DNA from: Marine Group II euryarchaeote MED-G33
GTDB lineage: Archaea > Thermoplasmatota > Poseidoniia > Poseidoniales > Thalassarchaeaceae
Direction: 5' to 3'
Length of the DNA: 6,283 nucleotides
Assembly (NCBI GenBank): GCA_949538655.1
Contig: CATISE010000045.1
Location: forward strand, 1-6,283
The notes under the pieces were generated by a model. It was given only the letters and a program-made list of their open reading frames with translations, made no database searches and was not told the origin of the DNA. The position numbers were made by a program, and so were the translations under genes. Each line of letters opens with the position of its first letter. The first letter of the stretch is position 1. Positions 1 through 5,309 of this stretch are shown one piece after another.

Positions 1-3000
1 GTCGATTCAAATGGTGATATTTACGTCACTGGGGCCTTTGAGCAAACGGCGACATTTGGCAGTACCACTCTAACCAGTGCAGGGGACGATGACATCTTTG
101 TCGCCAAAATGAACAGTACGGGACATTGGTTGTGGGCCGTTCAAGCAGGAGGGCAAAACGATGATCGGGGGATGGATATTGCAATCGATTCTGCGGGAAA
201 TGTATTTCTCACAGGGAAATTTAAGGCTACTGCGACATTTGGTTCTGACAGTATGACTGCACCCGGTATCAACATGATTGATTTCTTCGTCGCAAAAATT
301 GACACTTGGGGCAATTGGCAATGGGTCGAGGGAGTAGATTGCGACTCGGCTGGCTATTGCTATGGAACCTCGGTCGCTGTGGACTCGGCTGGATATGCAT
401 ATGTGACGGGTTCATTCAGGGGAGATGTTGATTTTGGATCGACGACATTGACTTGGGCTGGTGTTGAAGACATCTTTGTTGCTAAAATTGACACATGGGG
501 TAGTTGGCAATGGGCATCGATGGCTGGAAGTACGCAAGGATACGACGTAGCCCATTCAATTGACATTGGGCCGAATGGGAATGCCTTCATTGCAGGTTAT
601 TTCCAATATACCGCGTTTTTTGGTACCGATTCCATCACAACCAGTGGCGGTTCAGATGTATTCATCGCAAAAATCTCACCGCAAGGCGATTGGGTTTGGA
701 CAGGCGTTGCGGGTGGAACCAGTTCCAGCGAGGCATTTGCAATTGCTGTCGATTCACAGGGAGGAGTGTTTGTCGCCGGGGAGTTCTGGGCGGGTATTTC
801 ATTTGGAAACATCACCTACAGTACAGGAGGATACAGTAATTCCTTCATCGCGAAAGCGATTGATCAAGGAAATTCAGTTGATTGGGATTGGGCCGTAAAA
901 GTAGGCAGTACTAGTGGCAATTCAGCTGAAGACATTGCCTTCGATTCAAATGGAGATTTGATGGTCACCGGTTGGTTTCAAGGAACTGCATCGTTTGGCA
1001 ATTCAGCGATGACGAGCAGTGGAAACCAGGATATATATGTCGCAAAAATTCAGGCCAATAGCAATTCGGTATGGGCCCAAAAGGCAGGGAGTGGAAGTAC
1101 CGATATGGGACTTGGAATCGCCGTAGGACCACAAGGAAATTTGTACACCACAGGTTACTTTCAGCAGAGCACAATTTCATTCGGCAGTGTAGATATCGCT
1201 GCCGGTGGAGGATTCGATTCATTCATCGCCAAGATGTCAAGCGATTTTGATCAGGACGCCATACCAGATTCATTGGATGACGACGACGATGGAGATTTCA
1301 TCCTCGATGCTTTCGATGGCTGCAATCCATCTCCATTCGGGTTCCTATCACTTGCATCGACTGATCATGATCGAGATGGATGTCGAGATTCTGATGAGGA
1401 TGATGATGATGATGGAGACGGAATTCTCGATGGGAATGACACCTGTCCAAGAGGAATGACTGGTTGGACGCCAAGCAATTCCACCGATATCGACATGGAT
1501 GGGTGCCTAGACCAAATCGAAGATTTCGATGATGATGGAGATAATTTCGAAGATTACCTAGATCTATGCCCACAACTCTTTGGTAATTCAACATACGAGT
1601 ATGAACAGGGTTGCCCTGATTCCGATGGAGATGGTAGGGCCGATGTCAAGGACCCCTTCCCCGAAGATGCGACTGAGTGGGAGGATTCCGATGGAGATGG
1701 TGTCGGGGACAATTCGGACGCATTCCCCAACGATCCAACTCAAACCCTAGACACTGATGGAGATGGATTTGGCGACTATCCCTTCGGTAATTTCCCCGAT
1801 GGTTGTCCTGATGATTTCGGCACTTCGGTAATCGATTATTACGGGTGCGTAGATTCAGATGGTGATGGTGTCAGTGACCTCAACGACCGATTCCCCAATG
1901 ACCCTGACGTTTGGCAGGATACCGACCAAGATGGGGTAGAAGATAGGCTCGATGCCTTCCCATACAACCCCACACAGTCCACTGATTCTGATGGCGATGG
2001 GTTTGGAGACAACCCCATGGGGTCTAATGCGGACAGATTTGTGGATGATGATACACAGTGGTCTGATGTTGATGGTGATGGGTATGGTGACAACCCGAAT
2101 GGAAACATGCCCGATGCGTTCCCTCTTGACCCCACACAGTGGATGGATTCTGACGGTGATGGGTATGGTGACAACCCAAGTGGAAATGTGCCTGATGCAT
2201 TCCCTCTAGACACCACCCAGTGGGTTGATAATGACAACGATGGTTTAGGTGACAATCCTAATGGAAACAACCCAGACCCGTACTTATTCGATAGTGACAA
2301 TGATGGTTATGACAACAGCGAAGATCCGTTGCCATTGAAACCAACACCAGGAGACAAGGACAATGATGGGGTGCCTGACGGAATTGATTGGGCTCCAGAA
2401 AACCCTTACGAATGGTCAGATTTTGATGGAGATGGTGTTGGAGATAACGAGGACATCGATGATGACAATGACAAATTTGAGGATTGGTTGGAAATACGTG
2501 AAGGAACCCTTCCAAAAGACCCGAACTCATACCCTGTAGATAGCTTTGAGATTCCAATTACTGATGATATCGCATTGAGTGCTTGGGACTTACTGATGTT
2601 GCTGGCAGGTTTACCTCTGGCCTCTTGGCTCATCTTTGGATTTGTAACACGCAATGCTCGTACAGACATGTTTGAAGGGCGGATGAGAGAGGCAAATACC
2701 CGCCAAGAATTGGAAAAAGTTGCGACCGAATACGAACGGGCTCTGATGATTCGATTGATTGGTCCACACCAGGGCATCCGCCTCGAACGTGTCCGTGCTG
2801 AGTTAGACGATGAAATCGAAATGAGTGAAGCAGTATTGACGGGTGAAGATGATGACCTCGATCCTGTCGTCACCTCTTCAGATCAAACAGATTACACCGA
2901 AGAGGAGTTGGGGATGCAACCCCCTGAAGATGCTGACATCATTGATGATGGTAAGGGATATGAATGGATTGAAAAGGGCGAAGATAAGTGGTATCGCCCT

Positions 3001-3036
3001 GTTGAAACATCATCATGGATCAAATGGGAAAATTGA
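1..3036 (+). CDS. Giant surface protein: beta-propeller repeats, TSP3-like calcium repeats, C-terminal membrane anchor (5' partial)
   Basis: The frame is open from the first base, so the start lies outside the window; the ATG at 109 falls inside a repeat and is not the start. The visible 1011 residues comprise seven SBBP-type repeats (residues 2-414), about fifteen acidic DxDxDG repeats resembling thrombospondin type 3 (415-845), a short linker, one hydrophobic helix (about 861-882) followed by Arg residues, and a charged cytosolic tail with a Trp-rich end (883-1011). By family knowledge, SBBP repeats fold as propeller blades and TSP3 repeats bind many calcium ions in a stiff stalk. The likely picture is an exported propeller head on a calcium-stabilised stalk, anchored in the membrane. 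Adhesion, ligand binding or a structural surface role are all possible; no catalytic motif is visible. It converges on the PKD gene with a 28-base gap. The family-level description is firm; the function is unknown. Confidence 0.93.
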   Translation, partial: VDSNGDIYVTGAFEQTATFGSTTLTSAGDDDIFVAKMNSTGHWLWAVQAGGQNDDRGMDIAIDSAGNVFLTGKFKATATFGSDSMTAPGINMIDFFVAKIDTWGNWQWVEGVDCDSAGYCYGTSVAVDSAGYAYVTGSFRGDVDFGSTTLTWAGVEDIFVAKIDTWGSWQWASMAGSTQGYDVAHSIDIGPNGNAFIAGYFQYTAFFGTDSITTSGGSDVFIAKISPQGDWVWTGVAGGTSSSEAFAIAVDSQGGVFVAGEFWAGISFGNITYSTGGYSNSFIAKAIDQGNSVDWDWAVKVGSTSGNSAEDIAFDSNGDLMVTGWFQGTASFGNSAMTSSGNQDIYVAKIQANSNSVWAQKAGSGSTDMGLGIAVGPQGNLYTTGYFQQSTISFGSVDIAAGGGFDSFIAKMSSDFDQDAIPDSLDDDDDGDFILDAFDGCNPSPFGFLSLASTDHDRDGCRDSDEDDDDDGDGILDGNDTCPRGMTGWTPSNSTDIDMDGCLDQIEDFDDDGDNFEDYLDLCPQLFGNSTYEYEQGCPDSDGDGRADVKDPFPEDATEWEDSDGDGVGDNSDAFPNDPTQTLDTDGDGFGDYPFGNFPDGCPDDFGTSVIDYYGCVDSDGDGVSDLNDRFPNDPDVWQDTDQDGVEDRLDAFPYNPTQSTDSDGDGFGDNPMGSNADRFVDDDTQWSDVDGDGYGDNPNGNMPDAFPLDPTQWMDSDGDGYGDNPSGNVPDAFPLDTTQWVDNDNDGLGDNPNGNNPDPYLFDSDNDGYDNSEDPLPLKPTPGDKDNDGVPDGIDWAPENPYEWSDFDGDGVGDNEDIDDDNDKFEDWLEIREGTLPKDPNSYPVDSFEIPITDDIALSAWDLLMLLAGLPLASWLIFGFVTRNARTDMFEGRMREANTRQELEKVATEYERALMIRLIGPHQGIRLERVRAELDDEIEMSEAVLTGEDDDLDPVVTSSDQTDYTEEELGMQPPEDADIIDDGKGYEWIEKGEDKWYRPVETSSWIKWEN
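4..1242 (+). repeat. Seven SBBP-type beta-propeller repeats
   Basis: Repeat units begin with D-S-x-G or G-P-x-G at bases 4, 187, 382, 568, 751, 943 and 1126, giving spacings of 61, 65, 62, 61, 64 and 61 residues. Each unit has the pattern D-S-x-G-x-x-x-x-T/A-G-x-F, then F-G, then F-I/V-A-K, and most end in a W-x-W or similar aromatic pair. This matches the SBBP beta-propeller repeat family (Pfam PF06739) by motif recognition only. Seven blades could close one propeller, but more repeats may lie upstream, so the blade number is open. The last unit stops after the F-I-A-K strand and passes directly into the acidic repeats. Confidence 0.85.
1243..2535 (+). repeat. Thrombospondin type 3-like calcium-binding repeat array
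   Basis: About 431 residues contain roughly fifteen D-x-D-x-D-G-x-x-D motifs. The first three units are of the D-D-D-D-G-D type with paired cysteines. The rest are D-S-D-G-D-G units followed by D-A-F-P or similar and D-P-T-Q/E-W linkers. Oxygen-rich Asp/Asn ladders of this kind bind calcium in thrombospondins and bacterial or archaeal TSP3 proteins; calcium binding here is inferred from that similarity. EF-hand or dockerin assignment is less likely, because the units are tandem and lack the flanking helices. Confidence 0.85.
1984..2226 (+). repeat. Three exact-length 81-base tandem units inside the TSP3 array
   Basis: Units lie at 1984-2064, 2065-2145 and 2146-2226, each encoding 27 residues that begin D-x-D-G-D-G-F/Y-G-D-N-P and end D-x-T-Q-W-x. 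The second and third are nearly the same protein (N-P-N-G-N-M versus N-P-S-G-N-V, then P-D-A-F-P-L-D). A degenerate fourth unit starts at 2227 and loses the register after about 21 residues. No length change occurs between units, so this looks like fairly recent in-frame duplication. Confidence 0.85.
2572..3033 (+). other. Membrane anchor and cytosolic tail of the giant surface protein
   Basis: The hydrophobic stretch at about 2581-2646 (starting A-W-D-L-L-M-L-L-A-G and ending L-I-F-G-F-V) is followed by T-R-N-A-R, as expected for a stop-transfer helix with its positive side in the cytosol. A charged, probably helical stretch follows (about 2662-2823, rich in E, R and L). Then comes an acidic linker, and finally a compact ending with Trp at 2965, 2989, 3016 and 3025 plus the phrases G-Y-E-W and K-W-Y-R-P. 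The ending resembles a small WW-like aromatic module, but no family is assigned with confidence. Confidence 0.7.
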
Positions 3037-3064
3037 TTGATAATTGGTTGAGAAAGAGAAGCCA

Positions 3065-3892
3065 TCAAGCCGGTGCTGTCATACTCCAAGATGTGCTAGG
3101 TTTGTGCCAATCACGAACTTGATCAGTCTCCAATCGAAGTTGCATTCCTTCTCCAACATCAAATTGAACATTGTCCAATTCGAATGGGACATTGTGTTCA
3201 TTGGTTCGAAATGTACCATCATAGATGACGGATTGGTCAACAACTGAACCATCGCGGGTGCGCTCGAGGATGACACGTACATGACATTCCTGTAGCGGGT
3301 TGCGCATTGTACAAGATTCGCTACTCCCGTCGTGTTCAACGGTCACTATTCCTTCAAACGATGTGGTTCCCACCAATGGAATCAAATCAATAATGGTTGA
3401 TTTTGCAGTTGGAGCACAAACACATTCCATATTATCCGATTCTACCGTCGCCATTCGATCGACTGTGATTATCAATCGTTTCGATTGGATTTGATCGGTT
3501 GATGATGAGGTCGCCACTACAGTGTAGACACCTGGTTCGTCATAGGAATGATTGATCTCAAAGCCAGTCCCTGTATTCCCATCTCCAAAGTCCCAAGTGA
3601 CAACATCCCCACCATTGTTTGCTAAGAATTCAAACTCATGAGGTCTTTCGACGATTACGGCCTCTTCATCATTATCTCCTTCATCAATTTCGACAAGTGT
3701 ATACTCGTTCACCCCATATGAGTCAGATGTTTCAATTGTAAAATTTTCAGTGGAAGATTCGAATGGGTCGAGAGAAATTAAAACCGCACCAGTTACTGCA
3801 CTAAGCATCAATAAAAATGTAAGACTAAATGCAGATATTGTGTATTTCATGATTCTAATTACACCCTTCACCTTTTGAAGGTCTGTTTTCAT
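3065..3892 (-). CDS. Secreted or membrane-anchored PKD-domain protein
   Basis: The 275-residue product has a hydrophobic segment at residues 20-40, so it is either exported with a signal peptide or held by an N-terminal anchor; no lipobox Cys is present. A linker with many acidic residues (44-78) precedes a PKD domain at about 80-145. That domain is recognised by W-D-F-G-D-G at 100-105, the later Y-D-E-P-G-V-Y-T-V at 117-125 and the closing strand L-I-I-T-V. PKD domains are Ig-like folds of extracellular proteins, usually for adhesion or protein contacts. Residues 150-275 match nothing I recognise; they carry four cysteines (157, 159, 194, 203) that could form disulfides. The start is uncertain: Met1 (3892) has a TATA-like box 19-26 bases upstream, whereas Met15 (3850) would give a more typical short n-region. 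It converges on the giant surface gene and may act at the same surface, but no direct evidence shows that. Confidence 0.88.
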   Translation of the reverse strand: MKTDLQKVKGVIRIMKYTISAFSLTFLLMLSAVTGAVLISLDPFESSTENFTIETSDSYGVNEYTLVEIDEGDNDEEAVIVERPHEFEFLANNGGDVVTWDFGDGNTGTGFEINHSYDEPGVYTVVATSSSTDQIQSKRLIITVDRMATVESDNMECVCAPTAKSTIIDLIPLVGTTSFEGIVTVEHDGSSESCTMRNPLQECHVRVILERTRDGSVVDQSVIYDGTFRTNEHNVPFELDNVQFDVGEGMQLRLETDQVRDWHKPSTSWSMTAPA

Positions 3893-3910
3893 GAGACGTT
3901 GTATTTCCCC

Positions 3911-3918
3911 GAATTAAA
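3911..3918 (-). promoter_or_regulatory. Possible archaeal TATA-like box for the PKD gene
   Basis: The minus strand reads TTTAATTC here, 19-26 bases upstream of the ATG at 3892. That spacing suits a leaderless or near-leaderless archaeal transcript. No convincing ribosome-binding site precedes either candidate start. The match to the consensus is weak. Confidence 0.35.
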
Positions 3919-3930
3919 CTTCCTAGAAAG

Positions 3931-3945
3931 TCCTTGAATCAAGGA
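3931..3945. promoter_or_regulatory. Perfect 15-bp palindrome, candidate operator upstream of the PKD gene
   Basis: TCCTTGA and TCAAGGA flank a single central A. After one mismatch, two further pairs match on each side (3928-3929 with 3947-3948). The site is about 13 bases upstream of the TATA-like box, a usual place for a dimeric regulator in archaea. A weak transcript-end hairpin for the transporter is the alternative, but no T-run follows on the minus strand. Confidence 0.4.
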
Positions 3946-3965
3946 AATTGGAATACAGATCTTGA

Positions 3966-3981
3966 ATTACTTCAGAGTAAT
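3966..3981. other. Short inverted repeat between transporter and PKD genes
   Basis: ATTACT and AGTAAT flank a TCAG loop, giving a perfect 6-bp stem. It lies about 50 bases beyond the transporter stop on the minus strand and could be a transcript-end hairpin or a protein site. It is AT-rich and no oligo-T tract follows directly, so the terminator reading is weak. The rest of the 3893-4030 gap shows no gene. Confidence 0.25.
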
Positions 3982-4030
3982 CATAAATCCCGTTTAGACG
4001 TTTTTGCTGACCGTTGATACAGTAATCACT

Positions 4031-5221
4031 TCAGATATTGAAATCAGCCATCAACAATATGATTCCCGCTATGATCGCTGGAATGGTCGTATGTACTGTT
4101 GCCCAAAGACTAGCAGCTTTGTGACGAACCAGTAATGGGAACAATGCATCTCCATCCTGACTGATGGCATTTGCAGCCAATGCAGGGAACGAAATAATCT
4201 CCTTGGTATAGGCGGTGATGGCAATAATTTGTGGCCCGCAACCTGGAATCAATCCAATGATGGCTGCTACCGTGACCGCGACCATCCCGTCTCCATAATT
4301 GGCCATATCTTGTTCAGAGAGACCACTAAACAACAACATGAATTCAAATGCCAAGTAAGCAATCATCACCCAAAATGTGACGAATGCAGTTTCACTTGCG
4401 GCATGCACCATGGTCTCGCGCATAGAATGTAATTTGTCACCGATGGTCGCCTCCGTATCATCCGCAAACCAGTTCTTCTGCGCCACATAGAGAATCACAG
4501 AAAGTGTGGTTCCGATAAGACCCACCCATGTGATGAAACCGTCCAAAGTCAATGGATTGTAAGCCAACTCCAGACTGTAATCCGCATCTTGCCCAGACCA
4601 TACCAATAAGAGAACGGCGAAAATCAGACCCAATAAGGTCACACCCCACCACAAAATGTAGCCTTGATGAAGAATCTTGTATCCAAGTCCTTCTGGAACT
4701 TCGCGTGAAAGATCATCCAATGGTGATTCTCCATCTGCTTCAATTTTGGGTTCTTCCGAACCAAATGTGGGCCCAAATCGACCCAATGGTTTGCGCGGTG
4801 TTGTTCCAGTCATGTCGACGAAATATCCCCATGTAACGCCGACAATGAATGAGATGGCGTGAACGGCCAACAAGGGTGCGATAAAACTGGAATCTGTGAC
4901 TGCAGCGCCAATCAATACGAAGGCGGAATCTCCTAGTGTTGCAATCAGTGTGGCCACGACTGTGCCATAGGTCACATAGCCACGGGCATACATTGGCATC
5001 ATCACAATGGCACCACCACAGCCGGGCGTCAGACCCATCAATGCTCCAATGATTGGCTGCAATCTCTTTCTTTCTCGAATATATTCAACAAAGCGGCCAC
5101 TGGTTGCGTATTGTAACCAACTGAATAACAAAACCATCGCTGCAACAAAAACCGTCACTGCTAGGAAGGCATCACGCATGCTCGTGACCACGATTTCGAC
5201 AACGTCGTGGATGGTGGCCAT
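4031..5221 (-). CDS. Ten-TM ArsP_2-type putative heavy-metal exporter
   Basis: The 396-residue product is a polytopic membrane protein with about ten hydrophobic segments, near residues 17-37, 54-75, 84-108, 112-135, 186-207, 227-247, 275-298, 312-335, 343-362 and 372-393. A polar loop (136-183) splits it into two halves. Each half carries G-L-x-P-G-C-G (63-69 and 323-329) followed exactly 31 residues later by G-D (97-98 and 357-358). This pattern fits the Pfam ArsP_2 group, annotated as putative 10TM heavy-metal exporter and sometimes as a putative manganese or arsenic transporter; the substrate is not established. The ATG at 5221 has no ribosome-binding site but has a TATA-like element 22-29 bases upstream, suggesting a leaderless start. 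The gene is divergent from the XdhC-family gene. The family call is good; metal and transport direction are inference. Confidence 0.88.
   Translation of the reverse strand: MATIHDVVEIVVTSMRDAFLAVTVFVAAMVLLFSWLQYATSGRFVEYIRERKRLQPIIGALMGLTPGCGGAIVMMPMYARGYVTYGTVVATLIATLGDSAFVLIGAAVTDSSFIAPLLAVHAISFIVGVTWGYFVDMTGTTPRKPLGRFGPTFGSEEPKIEADGESPLDDLSREVPEGLGYKILHQGYILWWGVTLLGLIFAVLLLVWSGQDADYSLELAYNPLTLDGFITWVGLIGTTLSVILYVAQKNWFADDTEATIGDKLHSMRETMVHAASETAFVTFWVMIAYLAFEFMLLFSGLSEQDMANYGDGMVAVTVAAIIGLIPGCGPQIIAITAYTKEIISFPALAANAISQDGDALFPLLVRHKAASLWATVHTTIPAIIAGIILLMADFNI
4130..4255 (-). repeat. Transporter internal repeat, copy 2
   Basis: Residues 323-364 run from G-L-I-P-G-C-G-P to G-D-A-L-F-P-L-L. 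They are the partner of copy 1, with the same 31-residue distance between the PGCG turn and the G-D pair. The duplication is old: the DNA copies are clearly diverged. Confidence 0.7.
4910..5035 (-). repeat. Transporter internal repeat, copy 1
   Basis: Residues 63-104 run from G-L-T-P-G-C-G-G to G-D-S-A-F-V-L-I. They align without gaps to residues 323-364. The Pro-Gly-Cys-Gly turn probably breaks a membrane helix and may shape the ion site. Confidence 0.7.
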
Positions 5222-5309
5222 GATTGTGGGTCCGACCGCGAATCAATAAGCGTTGGTCCGGAATGACTCCAGCGGTTTCCTCAAGTCCTCCACCCCTATG
5301 GGGTGGGTA
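5222..5309. promoter_or_regulatory. Divergent promoter region between transporter and XdhC-family gene
   Basis: Only 88 bases separate the transporter ATG (5221) from the preferred XdhC ATG (5310). One AT-rich patch (5241-5250) stands in otherwise GC-rich DNA. On the minus strand it reads CTTATTGA (5243-5250), 22-29 bases before the transporter ATG, suited to a leaderless transcript. The same patch might serve the plus strand with a leader of about 40 bases. The short word GGTCCG appears at 5229 and 5255. Confidence 0.4.
5290..5306. promoter_or_regulatory. 7-bp perfect inverted repeat at the XdhC-family start region
   Basis: CCACCCC, a TAT loop and GGGGTGG form a perfect GC-rich stem ending three bases before the ATG at 5310. 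The right arm includes the only purine-rich, ribosome-binding-like sequence in front of that ATG. In RNA the hairpin would hide it; in DNA it could be an operator. If translation starts at 5298 or 5253 the repeat is inside the coding region. Confidence 0.45.

Noticed and set aside
109..111. ATG as start of the giant surface protein
   Set aside because: The frame is open and in repeat register back to base 1, with a clear propeller unit before this Met.
560..898. 112-residue plus-strand open frame in another frame
   Set aside because: It lies entirely within the propeller repeats, has no recognisable motif, and the overlapping frame is clearly coding.
1839..2300. 153-residue minus-strand open frame rich in Ser and Pro
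   Set aside because: It is the antisense shadow of the GAT/GAC-rich repeats, which lack stops on the opposite strand; it has no coding features of its own.
1243..2535. EF-hand or dockerin assignment for the acidic repeats
   Set aside because: The DxDxDG loops are tandem with Pro-rich linkers and no flanking helices, fitting TSP3 rather than helix-loop-helix motifs.
2406..2873. 155-residue minus-strand open frame
   Set aside because: It is antisense to the end of the calcium array, the membrane helix and the tail of a convincing gene; its Ser-rich composition is a by-product.
3037..3064. Intrinsic terminator between the converging genes
   Set aside because: The 28-base gap shows no clear stem and no oligo-T run on either strand.
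5253..5309. TTG at 5253 as start of the XdhC-family gene
   Set aside because: It would add 19 residues with no family match and lacks a ribosome-binding site; ATG at 5310, or less likely 5298, fits family length better.
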